Shown: positions 19,901 through 28,619, counted from the stretch's first letter. The stretch is DNA of 48,531 nucleotides from an uncultured Bacteroidales bacterium (GCA_903927945.1 CAIYOZ010000002.1:1-48531), one strand, 5' to 3'. Numbers and translations are program-made. The notes: a model not told the origin generated them from the sequence alone.

Positions 19901-20177
19901 TAAAGTGGCAAATCTGGCAACCGTAAGCATTAATGGATTTGTCTGTGGTACAACCTGGACCTCTCCCTACCGGGTAGAAATAGATAAATCATTAAGAGAA
20001 GGTACAAATACCATTGATATTGAAGTTGTCAATACCTGGGCAAATGCGCTGAACGGTTCTGATAAAGGGACTCCTCCCTTCCCCGGAATATGGACCAATG
20101 GAAAATATCGAATGAGTGAGGATAAATTACTGGTATCAGGACTCATTGGTCCGTTATCCATTATGATGAATGAATAA
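16938..20177 (+). CDS. GH106 alpha-L-rhamnosidase
   Basis: The ATG at 16938 is preferred because it begins a signal peptide (MKHFKSILIVQFILITGLSS, ending near IGAQ); the frame continues upstream to 16902 but those residues spoil the peptide. The mature start (LREQFVHPP, then PWTFWYWMYG) and SKEGIKADLEAMKQVGLGG are characteristic of GH106. A long barrel follows (HIDSWEWGSQNW, SAECVAPTF), then a C-terminal beta-sandwich (QLGKVANLATVSINGF). At 1079 residues it matches the family length. The reaction is exo-removal of alpha-L-rhamnose, in pectin from RG-I backbone ends or RG-II side chains; BT0986 of the Bacteroides RG-II pathway is a GH106 enzyme (known from memory). The esterase gene follows 14 bases later. 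Confidence 0.88.
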   Translation: MKHFKSILIVQFILITGLSSIGAQPSLREQFVHPPVEAKPWTFWYWMYGAVSKEGIKADLEAMKQVGLGGAYLMTIKGTNEGPGYKGAVSQLTPEWWKMVRYSMEQADRLDLKLGMHVSDGFALAGGPWITPKESMQKVVWSDTIVAGSKTLSISLTKPETYNGYYEDIAVYALPLKEKNKDFISYGKDRPVVSSDNPEDTSPFSISGKDFKSSVPCWIQYTYSGPFTLRSIEVTPSGNNFQSQRLCVMASDDGKNFRLVKQLIPARQGWQNTDQPSTYALPATTARYFRLTWNPEGSEPGSEDLDAAKWKPTLKIKQLSLSSTPRINEWEGKAGLVWRVANRTTSAEIAANECAPKAEIINLTSYMKNGVLTVKLPKGNWRILRMGHTSTGHTNATGGAGKGLECDKFNETSVQKQFDNWVGAIFAKTDSVLAHRVLKFMHIDSWEWGSQNWSDNFASEFKSRRGYDLMPYLPLLAGYSVESAEVSEKVLHDVRTTISDLVSDVFFRVMQKNAKAYGCETSAECVAPTFVSDGMLHYKEVDRPMGEFWLRSPTHDKPNDMLDAISGAHIYGKNIIQSESFTQLRVSWDEDPALLKPLLDSKFALGINKVFFHVFVHNPYLDRAPGMTLDGIGHFFQRDQTWWHQGKAWVDYVQRCQAMLQYGHPVNDIAVFTGEEIPRRAILPDRLVPSLPGIFGAERVESETIRLKNEGQPMRVMPAGVSHSANMADPEKWINPLRGYSYDSFNRDALLRLAKVKDGEITLPGGASYKVLVLPLPHPMSPDNVPYSAEVQAKISESKQAGVIIPELPYKQDDFSAYGLQRDAIVPEGIEWTHRRSDDTDIYFISNQENKERMIELSLRVQGKIPELWNPATGEMTRRVSWKTEAGRTVLKFKLDSHESTFVVFTQPTSESNSMEKQVKTSTISLKIKDKWTVTFPAINKSITSDTLFDWSKNSDYHIKYYSGTATYHSTFSWKNNVQQKQVYLQLGKVANLATVSINGFVCGTTWTSPYRVEIDKSLREGTNTIDIEVVNTWANALNGSDKGTPPFPGIWTNGKYRMSEDKLLVSGLIGPLSIMMNE

Positions 20178-20191
20178 AATCTTATAAAACA

Positions 20192-21616
20192 ATGAAACAC
20201 CTAAAAAATTCTATCCTTTTAGTATTCCTGGCATGTATTACCACACTATCGGCAGAAATAAAACTACCGGCTATTTTCTCGGACGGTATGGTGATGCAGC
20301 AAAAGATAACTGCCAATATATGGGGGAAAGCCTCTGCTAAAGCGCAAGTAATTCTTACCTCCAGCTGGGATAAGAAAAAACAGACTACGACGGCTGATGA
20401 TCAGGGTAACTGGAAAATTGCATTCAAAACACCCACTGCGGGAGGTCCCTTTACGCTGACTATTTCAGATGGCAAACCTTTCGTATTAAAAGATATCCTA
20501 ATGGGTGAAGTCTGGCTTTGCTCGGGTCAAAGCAATATGGAAATGCCCATGAAAGGCTTCAAGAATCAACCGGTCGAAGGATCAAACATGGATATCCTGA
20601 AAAGCACGAATACAAACCTGCGACTGTTCACCGTGAAACGTAATTCCACCATTGAAAGCCAAACCGACGTATCCGGCCAATGGCAGGAAGCAGCACCGCT
20701 GAGTGTACGTGACTTTAGTGCCACGGCTTATTACTTTGGCCGGTTGTTGCAGGAGACGCTTCATGTGCCCGTAGGGTTGGTATCCAGTTCCTGGGGAGGA
20801 TCGTGCATTGAAGCATGGATGACTGAAGATATGCTGCATGCCTTTCCATCGGTGAAGATTCCAAAGACAGAAAAAGACATAAAAGAGAAAAACCGTACAC
20901 CTATCACCCTGTATCAGGCCATGATTCATCCTCTAGTCGGTTTAACCCTGAAAGGAGTTATCTGGTATCAGGGCGAAACCAATTACGATCATGCGAACAC
21001 TTATGCCGATATGTTTACCACTATGATTAATGGTTGGCGTAAGAACTGGGGACAAAGTGATACGATTCCTTTCTATTATTGCCAGATTGCCCCTTTCGAC
21101 TATTCAATTATCACCGAGAAGGGTAAGGAAGTCATCAATTCTGCTTATTTGCGTGAAGCGCAGGGAAAAGTTGAACAGCATGTGCCTGCAACAGGGATGG
21201 CTGTTTTATTGGATGCCGGGCTTGAAAAAGGGATTCATCCTATTAAGAAACAGCTTGCCGGCGAAAGGCTTGCCTTACTGGCATTAACAAAAAGTTATAA
21301 GATCCAGGGCGTGGCAGGTGAAAGTCCCTATTATAAAGGAATAGAAATTCAGGGCGACACGGTAATGGTTAGCTTTGAACGAGCCAATATGTGGATAGCA
21401 GCTAAAAACTTCGAGTCAAAGCTATTTACGGTGGCAGGTGCTGATAAAGTATTTCATCCCGCCAAGGCATGGATTGTACGCAGTAAGATGTATGTAAAGA
21501 GCGAAGCTGTTGCCAAACCGGTTGCAGTACGTTATGGCTTCGAAAACTATGTGGAGGGTGATTTATACAGTAACGAAGGATTGCCGGTATCCTCATTCAG
21601 GAGCGATAACTGGTAA
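20192..21616 (+). CDS. Secreted SGNH-hydrolase acetylesterase (sialate O-acetylesterase-like)
   Basis: This 474-residue protein has a signal peptide (MKHLKNSILLVFLACITTLSA). The opening LPAIFSDGMVMQQ is typical of the DUF303/sialate O-acetylesterase-like family. The nucleophile Ser114 lies in SGQSNME, an ENxxWYQGE-like block appears as GVIWYQGETNY, and the catalytic His is in GIHPIKK. In plant cell wall loci such proteins remove O-acetyl groups from pectin or xylan sugars; sialic acid is only the name-giving substrate. It probably deacetylates rhamnose, galacturonic acid or methyl-sugar residues ahead of the rhamnosidase and GH2 of the same operon. The exact substrate is unknown. Confidence 0.85.
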   Translation: MKHLKNSILLVFLACITTLSAEIKLPAIFSDGMVMQQKITANIWGKASAKAQVILTSSWDKKKQTTTADDQGNWKIAFKTPTAGGPFTLTISDGKPFVLKDILMGEVWLCSGQSNMEMPMKGFKNQPVEGSNMDILKSTNTNLRLFTVKRNSTIESQTDVSGQWQEAAPLSVRDFSATAYYFGRLLQETLHVPVGLVSSSWGGSCIEAWMTEDMLHAFPSVKIPKTEKDIKEKNRTPITLYQAMIHPLVGLTLKGVIWYQGETNYDHANTYADMFTTMINGWRKNWGQSDTIPFYYCQIAPFDYSIITEKGKEVINSAYLREAQGKVEQHVPATGMAVLLDAGLEKGIHPIKKQLAGERLALLALTKSYKIQGVAGESPYYKGIEIQGDTVMVSFERANMWIAAKNFESKLFTVAGADKVFHPAKAWIVRSKMYVKSEAVAKPVAVRYGFENYVEGDLYSNEGLPVSSFRSDNW

Positions 21617-21657
21617 GAATACCAACCCAAAAAGGGATGTATCAGATAATATCCACT

Positions 21658-23997
21658 ATGAAAAAAAAGACTCTTTTACCCTGGAAGATTTTTTCCACTT
21701 CTCCACTTAACGGGAAGGGGTTTGTCGTACGATGTTATCTGATTTTCTTACTCTCCCTGATCACTTCATCACTTTTTGCCACTGAGAAGAGTTTGATATG
21801 GACTTCACCATCGCACAATTCTTCGGAATCAATGCCCTGTGGTGGTGGGGATACCGGTCTCAATGTATGGGTGGAAAACGGTGATTTGCTCCTTTATGTA
21901 AGTCGTAGTGGCACGTTCGATGAAAATAACACTTTGCTCAAACAAGGACGTTTCCGCCTGCACCTTACGCCTAATCCATTTCTGAACGCTCATGATTTTC
22001 GTCAGGAATTAAAACTGAATGATGGGTATGTGGAGATTTCCGCTGCCGGAACGATTTTGCATGTTTGGGTGGATGTATTTCATCCGGTAGTACATATTGA
22101 TATACAAAGTAAAACTCCTGTTTCATCAGAGCTTCGTTATGAAAGCTGGCGGTATCGCGACCGGCTGATTCGCAAAGGCGAGGGACAACAGGATTCCTAT
22201 AAATGGGCGCCACCTGAAGGATTATTGATGCGACACGATTCTGTTTCAGCTTCAGGAAATGCAGTTACTTTCTTTCACAGTAATCCTTCCAACACCATTT
22301 TTGATGTGGCGGTTACACAACAAGGCATGGAAAGCGTCAAGTCGCAATTAATGAATCCACTGGCAAATCTTACTTCCGGAGGCCGTGCCTGGGGCGATAA
22401 TCTGACATTCGGAAGAATAGAAAATGGGAAATATGCCGGCACGGATTATCAGGCATGGTGTTTTGGAAGTATAAAACCCTTTAGAAACCAGCACATCAAC
22501 ATTGCCCTGTATACAGGTCAAACACTGGACATAGCTACCTGGGAAAAAGGACTGGAAAAAACGATTGCATCTATATCTCCAAAAGCGGACCACAAAAAGT
22601 CTATTGCCTGGTGGAATGCCTTCTGGGACCGGAGTTATATTCATGCTTCAGGCCAGGCGACAGAACTATCCAGGAATTACACGCTTTTTCGGTATATGCT
22701 GGGGTGTAATGCCTACGGAACCTCCCCCACTAAATTCAATGGCGGGTTGTTTACGTTCGATCCTTCCCTGGTTGATTCGGCTCAGGCTTTCACTCCCGAT
22801 TACCGAAAATGGGGAGGCGGAACTTTTACCGCCCAGAACCAACGGCTCGTGTACTGGCCTATGTTGAAAAGCGGTGATTTCGATATGATGCCCTCCCAGT
22901 TTGATTTCTACAATCGCTTGTTGAAAAATGCCGAATTACGCTCCCGGGTATATTGGGGACATGCCGGTGCCTGTTTTGCCGAGCAACTTGAAAACTTCGG
23001 CTTGCCCAACCCCAGTGAATACAGTTGGAAACGACCCGATTACTCCGACAAAGGTGTGGAGTATAATGCCTGGCTTGAATATGAATGGGATACCGTACTG
23101 GAATTCTGTCAAATGATCCTCGAAACCCGCGATTACAACAATGCCGATATAAACCGGTACTTGCCATTGATTAAAAGTTCCGTTCGTTTCTTTGACGAGC
23201 ATTACCGTTACCTGGCATTGCATCGTGGACGCAAGGCACTGGATGCCGAGGGGCATTTAATCTTGTTTCCATCTTCTGGTTGTGAAACTTACAAAATGGC
23301 GGACAATCCTTCGAGTACCATTGCCGCTTTACGCACGATCTTAAAAACCATGGGAAGCAAAGACTCCCTGTTAGCAACTATTCCACCGGTTCCTTTACGG
23401 ACACTAAACGGGAAAACCCTGATATCTCCTGCCAAAACGTGGGAACGGGTCAATAATACCGAATCTGCACAACTGTATCCTGTATTTCCCTGGCGAATAT
23501 ACGGAGTCGGAAAAGACAGTCTGCAAGTTGCCCGAAACACCTATTTATACGATCCGGATGTATTGAAGTTCCGCAGTCATGTAGGTTGGAAACAGGATAA
23601 TATCTTTGCCGCCTGTCTTGGTCTGACTGACGAAGCAAAACGGCTTGCTTTGCTTAAACTGGCTAATGGCCCATATCGTTTTCCTGCTTTCTGGGGTCCC
23701 GGTTTCGACTGGGCACCCGATCATAACCGGGGAGGAAGCGGCATGATCGGTCTGCAGGAGATGCTACTCCAAACCACAGACAGTGGAAAGATTCTACTTT
23801 TCCCTGCATGGCCTCCAGAATGGAATGTGCATTTCAAATTGCATGCACCAAAAAACACGACGGTTGAAGCTGAACTAAAAGAAGGGAAAGTGATCACCCT
23901 GATTGTTTCACCAGAGAGCAGATTGAAAGATATCAAGATGATGATAGGAAATAAAGACTACAAATCAAGTCAAAGTTCACTAAGACATATGAGATAA
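21658..23997 (+). CDS. DUF5703 protein, GH95/GH65-like predicted glycosidase
   Basis: The ATG at 21658 (MKKKTLLPW) is chosen; the open frame begins 21 bases earlier. The protein has about 779 residues. Residues ~20-60 contain the export signal, a hydrophobic stretch ending at SSLFA. The N-terminal block around IWTSPSHNSSESMPCGGGD matches my memory of DUF5703 domains. The centre (WWNAFWDRSYIHASG, then YTLFRYMLGCNAYG) is the alpha/alpha-barrel style of the GH95/GH65 group, and the C-terminus (LQEMLLQTTDSGKILLFPAWP) recalls GH95 fucosidases and galactosidases. No activity is known to me for DUF5703 proteins. The operon suggests an exo-acting enzyme on an L-sugar or uronic acid. Confidence 0.7.
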   Translation: MKKKTLLPWKIFSTSPLNGKGFVVRCYLIFLLSLITSSLFATEKSLIWTSPSHNSSESMPCGGGDTGLNVWVENGDLLLYVSRSGTFDENNTLLKQGRFRLHLTPNPFLNAHDFRQELKLNDGYVEISAAGTILHVWVDVFHPVVHIDIQSKTPVSSELRYESWRYRDRLIRKGEGQQDSYKWAPPEGLLMRHDSVSASGNAVTFFHSNPSNTIFDVAVTQQGMESVKSQLMNPLANLTSGGRAWGDNLTFGRIENGKYAGTDYQAWCFGSIKPFRNQHINIALYTGQTLDIATWEKGLEKTIASISPKADHKKSIAWWNAFWDRSYIHASGQATELSRNYTLFRYMLGCNAYGTSPTKFNGGLFTFDPSLVDSAQAFTPDYRKWGGGTFTAQNQRLVYWPMLKSGDFDMMPSQFDFYNRLLKNAELRSRVYWGHAGACFAEQLENFGLPNPSEYSWKRPDYSDKGVEYNAWLEYEWDTVLEFCQMILETRDYNNADINRYLPLIKSSVRFFDEHYRYLALHRGRKALDAEGHLILFPSSGCETYKMADNPSSTIAALRTILKTMGSKDSLLATIPPVPLRTLNGKTLISPAKTWERVNNTESAQLYPVFPWRIYGVGKDSLQVARNTYLYDPDVLKFRSHVGWKQDNIFAACLGLTDEAKRLALLKLANGPYRFPAFWGPGFDWAPDHNRGGSGMIGLQEMLLQTTDSGKILLFPAWPPEWNVHFKLHAPKNTTVEAELKEGKVITLIVSPESRLKDIKMMIGNKDYKSSQSSLRHMR

Positions 23998-24100
23998 ATA
24001 CAATTCGTTATTCAAGTTTTGTCCTTGCTACATTCTTGCCTTCGAAGTGAAAGGGTCTTGTTTGATAAACTAAACAATCTCTTTTAAATACGATAATGAT

Positions 24101-24153
24101 ACCTACATAACACCTATATATTTAAATACGTATTGAATAGGTATTATATAGGT
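24101..24153. repeat. Imperfect AT-rich hairpin of ACCTA-type words
   Basis: The left arm acctacataacaccta (24101-24116) pairs at 14 of 16 positions with taggtattatataggt (24138-24153). Each arm contains two copies of the core word (ACCTA on the left, TAGGT on the right). The layout resembles the palindrome at 6960-7139, although the words differ. Confidence 0.6.
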
Positions 24154-24250
24154 ATTATCTCAAGACAAAGGTAGGTCAAAGGCATGAACAATTATTCAGC
24201 AGGCGAGGAGAAATACTGAGTCAAAATAAATAAAAACAAATTATTTGTGG

Positions 24251-24258
24251 TAACTTTG
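24251..24258 (+). promoter_or_regulatory. Candidate Bacteroides-type -7 box (TAACTTTG)
   Basis: TAACTTTG fits the Bacteroidota consensus TAnnTTTG and lies 40 bases before the ATG of the GH2 gene at 24299. I do not see a good TTTG -33 element at the usual distance, so the call rests on one box only. Confidence 0.4.
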
Positions 24259-24298
24259 AATTCAACAGTTTAAAGTATCCGCAACTCAACTCAAGAAG

Positions 24299-26893
24299 AT
24301 GAAAATAAAGAATACACTTTTGGCATTCCTGCTCATTATACTTCCTGCAAACATTCTTGCGATTCAGGAAACGTCGGTTGCCGGTTTTATCCAACTCCCC
24401 GGAAGTGGAAGGCAAGTGTATAACTTTAATCCCGGATGGCGGTTTTATAAAGGGGATATAAAGAATGCCGAAAGAAAGGATTTTGATGATTCACAGTGGG
24501 AAGTGGTAGCCACACCCCATACCGTGGAGCTTATGCCGGCGGAGGCCAGTGGAGGCAGGAATTACCAGGGCGTAGCCTGGTACCGCAAGCATTTTGTAAT
24601 ACCCGCTGAAGCGAAAGGAAAAGATGTTTCGCTTCATTTTGAAGCGATCATGGGGAAACAAAGTATTTATATCAACGGGAAATTAGTAAAAGAACATCTG
24701 GGTGGGTATTTACCCATTACCATCCAACTTTCAGAACAAGGAATCCAGGCGGGGGATACCTGTTTGGTTGCCGTGATGACTGATAACAGCGACGATAAGA
24801 CCTACCCTCCAGGCAAACCTCAGTACACCCTTGACTTTGCGTATCATGGTGGCATTTATCGCGATGTATGGATGATATGCAAAAGCAAGGTTGCCATTAC
24901 TGATGCTGTAGAAGCAGCTGAAACAGCCGGAGGAGGTGTTTTTATTCATTATGACAATATCAGCGATAAGAGCGCACAGGTTTTCATCAATACCGAGGTA
25001 AAAAACAATGGAAAGGAGACTGAGAATTTGATAGTTGAATCTTCACTGGTTGATGCGCAGGGAATCGTTATCAGGAAAACAGCTACAAGCCTGTCGCTTA
25101 AAGCAGGTGAATCAAAAACAGTTAGTCAACAAGCAACTGTTATAAATCCGCATCTTTGGTCACCAGATGTTCCTTATCTCTATCGTGTCAATTCATTGTT
25201 AAAAAAAGGAAAGAAAGCTCTCGATGGTGGGACTACACGTATCGGGATCCGCAAAACCGAGTTTCGCGGGAAAGAGGGTTTTTATCTGAATGGCAAACCT
25301 TATGGACAGATGATTGGTGCCAACCGTCATCAGGATTTTGCGTATGTGGGCAATGCACTCCCGAATTCCCAGCAATGGCGGGATGCCAAACGGCTCAGGG
25401 ATGCAGGTTGTACCATAATCCGCACGGCACATTATCCCCAGGATCCTGCATTCATGGATGCCTGCGATGAGCTGGGGCTTTTTATCATTATAGCCACTCC
25501 GGGATGGCAATACTGGAATAAAGATCCTAACTTTGAACAACTGGTTTACAAAAACACCAGAGACCTGATTCGCAGGGACCGGAATCACACCTCGGTTATC
25601 ATGTGGGAACCCATCTTAAATGAGACACGATACCCGCTTGGGTTTTCATTGAATTCATTAAAGATTTGCAGGGAGGAATTCCCCTATCCGGGAGCTCCTT
25701 CCGCTGCAGCCGATCTGCATTCGGATGGTGTGGCAGACAATTATGATGTGGTATATGGCTGGCCGACGGATGAAGGAAAGGCGAAACAAAGTATCTTCAC
25801 CCGGGAGTTTGGTGAGAATGTGGATGACTGGTATGGACATAACAACAATAACCGCGCTAGCCGCAGCTGGGGGGAACGTCCCCAAATTGTACAGGCTCTG
25901 TCGCTGGCACAATCGTATGATGCCATGTTTCACACCACCGGGCAGTTTATCGGTGGTGCCCAATGGCATCCGTTCGATCATCAACGTGGTTATCATCCCG
26001 ACCCTTATTGGGGAGGAATCTTTGATGCATTCCGCCAACCTAAATATGCGTATTACATGTTTAAAAGCCAGGTTGATCCAAAAATACAACATTCGATAGC
26101 TGACGATGGCCCCATGGTATTCATAGCCCATGAAATGACTCAGTTTTCCGACAACAATGTAGTGATATTCAGTAATTGCGATTCGGTAAGACTTACAGCC
26201 TACGAAGGGAAAAGCTGGACAAAACCCGTTTTGCATGAGAAAGGACATATACCCTATGCCCCGGTTACTTTTGATAATGTATTTGATTTCTGGGAAGCCC
26301 GCGAGTATTCATACGTCCAAAAAGAATGGCAGAAAATAAGTTTACTGGCCGAAGGTTTTCTCAATGGGAAAGTGGTTTGTTCTGAAAAGAAAATGCCATC
26401 CCGCCGATCGACTAAGATCCGCCTGACCCTCGACAGTCAAAAGCAATCACTGGTGGCGGATGGCTCCGACTTTATAATTGCCGTGGCAGAAATAACGGAT
26501 GATAATGGCAATGTCCGTCGCCTGGCAAAGGACAATATTGTATTCACGGTAGAAGGTGAAGGCGAAATCATTGGAGACGAAAAAATCGGAGCAAATCCCC
26601 GAGCCGTTGAATTTGGCTCTGCTCCAGTATTGATACGCTCGACCAGGAAGGCAGGAAAAATAAAAATCAAAGCTCATGTGCAATTTGAGGGTACGCAGGC
26701 ACCCACAGCCACAGAACTTGAATTTGAAAGCATACCTGCCACTTTCCCGCTTTGTTTTATGGACCAACAAAAGGTCACAGAGAATAAAACTGATAATTTG
26801 CAGTCTAAAAAGATTCAGCTCTCGGAGGAAGAGAAACAAAAATTATTGAAAGAAGTAGAACGCCAACAAACTGATTTTGGTGAAAAAAAGTGA
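24299..26893 (+). CDS. Secreted GH2 glycosidase with extended C-terminus
   Basis: This 864-residue protein has a signal peptide ending near NILA. The domain order is sugar-binding domain (FNPGWRFYKGD), Ig-like domain and barrel (GANRHQDF). The acid/base candidate is Glu442 in PILNETRYP and the nucleophile candidate is Glu503 in FTREFGENV. A C-terminal Ig-like domain with SQKQSLVADGSDFI resembles the DUF4982 or Big-type domains attached to many Bacteroidetes GH2 enzymes. The replacement of the usual NLGNE motif by WEPILNE separates it from the LacZ-like paralogue and suggests another specificity, such as galacturonide or arabinopyranoside. The stop codon is the first triplet of an inverted-repeat element shared in style with 45.7-45.9 kb. 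Confidence 0.83.
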   Translation: MKIKNTLLAFLLIILPANILAIQETSVAGFIQLPGSGRQVYNFNPGWRFYKGDIKNAERKDFDDSQWEVVATPHTVELMPAEASGGRNYQGVAWYRKHFVIPAEAKGKDVSLHFEAIMGKQSIYINGKLVKEHLGGYLPITIQLSEQGIQAGDTCLVAVMTDNSDDKTYPPGKPQYTLDFAYHGGIYRDVWMICKSKVAITDAVEAAETAGGGVFIHYDNISDKSAQVFINTEVKNNGKETENLIVESSLVDAQGIVIRKTATSLSLKAGESKTVSQQATVINPHLWSPDVPYLYRVNSLLKKGKKALDGGTTRIGIRKTEFRGKEGFYLNGKPYGQMIGANRHQDFAYVGNALPNSQQWRDAKRLRDAGCTIIRTAHYPQDPAFMDACDELGLFIIIATPGWQYWNKDPNFEQLVYKNTRDLIRRDRNHTSVIMWEPILNETRYPLGFSLNSLKICREEFPYPGAPSAAADLHSDGVADNYDVVYGWPTDEGKAKQSIFTREFGENVDDWYGHNNNNRASRSWGERPQIVQALSLAQSYDAMFHTTGQFIGGAQWHPFDHQRGYHPDPYWGGIFDAFRQPKYAYYMFKSQVDPKIQHSIADDGPMVFIAHEMTQFSDNNVVIFSNCDSVRLTAYEGKSWTKPVLHEKGHIPYAPVTFDNVFDFWEAREYSYVQKEWQKISLLAEGFLNGKVVCSEKKMPSRRSTKIRLTLDSQKQSLVADGSDFIIAVAEITDDNGNVRRLAKDNIVFTVEGEGEIIGDEKIGANPRAVEFGSAPVLIRSTRKAGKIKIKAHVQFEGTQAPTATELEFESIPATFPLCFMDQQKVTENKTDNLQSKKIQLSEEEKQKLLKEVERQQTDFGEKK

Positions 26894-27065
26894 TTAGTTG
26901 ATTAGTTAATTAATTAGTATATTAAGTTAATTGGTTGGAAAAGGAGGACTTTGAAGACCTTGGCGACTCAACTAGCCAATTAACTTAATAACTTAATCAA
27001 CAAATCAACAAATCAACGATTAATTATTCAACTAATCAACTAATCAACCAATTAACTTAATATAC
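26891..27065. repeat. Palindromic element of TTGATTAG/CCAATTAAC words, starts in a stop codon
   Basis: Two perfect inverted repeats lie here: 17 bases (26891-26907 with 27030-27046) and 21 bases (26917-26937 with 27045-27065). The left arms start in the TGA of the upstream GH2 gene, and the right arms end about 20 bases before the next ATG. The words TTGATTAG, GTTAATTGG and their complements recur; the same word set forms the element at 45695-45928. Confidence 0.8.
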
Positions 27066-27085
27066 CAATTAACCAACAAACAACA

Positions 27086-28540
27086 ATGATAAAAAAAACA
27101 TTCCTGACATTCTGTATCTTGCTGACTGTCTTCTCTCATCTTACCGGGGAAGTAATCCTTCCTAAGATTATCGGACATAATATGGTGCTTCAACGCCACA
27201 AAACAGTGCCTGTTTGGGGTACAGCCACCCCGGGTGAAAAAGTATCAGTAACTTTTGGGGCACAACACCAGGAAACTATTGCCGGAGATTCAGGGAAATG
27301 GCAAGTGAAGCTTAATCCCATGGAAGCTTCCGAGTTGCCCCGTGAAATGATCATTTCGGGTACAAACACCATAAAACTGAGAAATATACTGGTGGGTGAA
27401 GTTTGGTTATGTTCCGGACAATCGAACATGGAATACAGCATGCGAAAAAACAGCAAGATACAGCCGACGGTTAAAGGAAACAAACCGCCTGAAGACGATC
27501 TATCGATGGCTAATAATACGAATATCCGCATTTTCCTGGTGAAGCGGAAGTACATGTCCCCCGATTCAACACATAGCGGTTGGGAAACTGCCCGTGGAGT
27601 TGCCCTGAGAGATTTTTCTGCCGTCGGGTATTTTTATGCCAGAGAACTCTATCAGAAATTACATATCCCCATCGGCATGATTTCCTCAGCCGTACCGGGA
27701 AGCCGGATTGAACCCTGGATAGAAGCTAAAAAGCTGGAGACCTCTCCGAAAATGAAGAACGGCAAGATATTAGAACCATTATCAGAAGACAAAGGAGATC
27801 CCGGAAAGTTTTACACAACCATGATTCAACCGCTTATCCCATTTTCAATCAGGGGATTCCTTTGGTATCAGGGTGAATCGAACTGTTTCCTGAACGAGAA
27901 CATACGTTATGCCTATAAGTTTAAGACCCTGATCGAAAGCTGGCGCAATGATTGGATGGATGATAGAATGCCTTTCTATTTTGTGCAAATTGCACCATTC
28001 CATTATTCAGGATCCAAAGATGTTCGTCCCCATACAGCAGAAAACCTGCCTGAATTTTGGGAAGCACAGTCATTAGCACTTCAACTACCCAAAACAGGCA
28101 TGATTACCATAACCGATCTTGTCGATAGTATTGTTGATATTCATCCCGCCTACAAATGGGAAGTTGGACGACGGTTGAGTTTGGTTGCTTTGAATAAGAC
28201 TTATGGGTTTAAAGACATTATTTGTTCTGGTCCAACTTTTCAACAGATGAAAATAATCAACGATAAGATCGAGGTTACTTTCACAAATACAGGCAGTGGC
28301 CTGATGAGTCGGGATGGTAAACCACTTACCTGGTTTAGTATTGCGGGATCGGATGGAAATTTCGTACCGGCACATGCTGAAATCCGTGGAAACAAAGTTA
28401 TCGTATCCTCCGATGACGTTAAAAAACCGAAATATGTTCGATTTGCATGGAACGAAGCTGCCCAGTCAAACTTCATCAACAATGAAGGTTTGCCCGCTGT
28501 GCCGTTTCGCAGCATGAATCAATGGGAGAAGATCTTTTAA
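27086..28540 (+). CDS. Second secreted SGNH acetylesterase (sialate O-acetylesterase-like)
   Basis: This 484-residue protein has a signal peptide (MIKKTFLTFCILLTVFSHLTG). It shares the family plan of the 20192-21616 product: LPKIIGHNMVLQRH at the start, nucleophile Ser113 in CSGQSNMEYS, GFLWYQGESN, and the Asp/His region DSIVDIHP. It differs in its insertions (for example a longer loop after the nucleophile) and so probably recognises another acetylated sugar or position. The preceding GH2 and the following regulator suggest it belongs to the same regulon. Acetyl removal in the periplasm is the likely role; the true substrate is unknown. Confidence 0.84.
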   Translation: MIKKTFLTFCILLTVFSHLTGEVILPKIIGHNMVLQRHKTVPVWGTATPGEKVSVTFGAQHQETIAGDSGKWQVKLNPMEASELPREMIISGTNTIKLRNILVGEVWLCSGQSNMEYSMRKNSKIQPTVKGNKPPEDDLSMANNTNIRIFLVKRKYMSPDSTHSGWETARGVALRDFSAVGYFYARELYQKLHIPIGMISSAVPGSRIEPWIEAKKLETSPKMKNGKILEPLSEDKGDPGKFYTTMIQPLIPFSIRGFLWYQGESNCFLNENIRYAYKFKTLIESWRNDWMDDRMPFYFVQIAPFHYSGSKDVRPHTAENLPEFWEAQSLALQLPKTGMITITDLVDSIVDIHPAYKWEVGRRLSLVALNKTYGFKDIICSGPTFQQMKIINDKIEVTFTNTGSGLMSRDGKPLTWFSIAGSDGNFVPAHAEIRGNKVIVSSDDVKKPKYVRFAWNEAAQSNFINNEGLPAVPFRSMNQWEKIF

Positions 28541-28587
28541 GGAACTTATATTGTCCTAAAAATCAGATAAACCATTAAAAAATAGCA

Positions 28588-28619
28588 CTTGTACAATTGC
28601 AATTAGTTTCATACATTTG
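28588..28619 (+). promoter_or_regulatory. Bacteroides-type promoter before the hybrid two-component gene
   Basis: The -7 box TACATTTG (28612-28619) matches TAnnTTTG exactly. A CTTG at 28588-28591, 20 bases upstream, fits the -33 TTTG element with one mismatch. It lies about 100 bases before the ATG at 28721 and suggests that the regulator has its own, probably constitutive, promoter separate from the esterase gene. Confidence 0.55.

Larger units (their letters stand above)
23998..24298. other. 301-base intergenic region with hairpin and promoter
   Basis: No gene is visible. The stretch carries an AT-rich hairpin built from ACCTA-type words (24101-24153) and a -7-like box (24251-24258) before the next GH2. 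It therefore most likely closes the four-gene operon and opens a new transcription unit. Confidence 0.55.

Noticed and set aside
20192-21616. Sialic acid catabolism, suggested by a sialate O-acetylesterase-like gene plus a NanA-like aldolase and an MFS transporter
   Set aside because: No sialidase, NanE or NanK is seen, and PL1, GH106 and the GH137/GH138-like genes point to pectin. The name of the esterase family is historical.
25658-26248. A 196-residue minus-strand open frame inside a GH2 gene
   Set aside because: Its frame is complementary to a conserved GH2 barrel; no signal peptide or motif makes it a gene.
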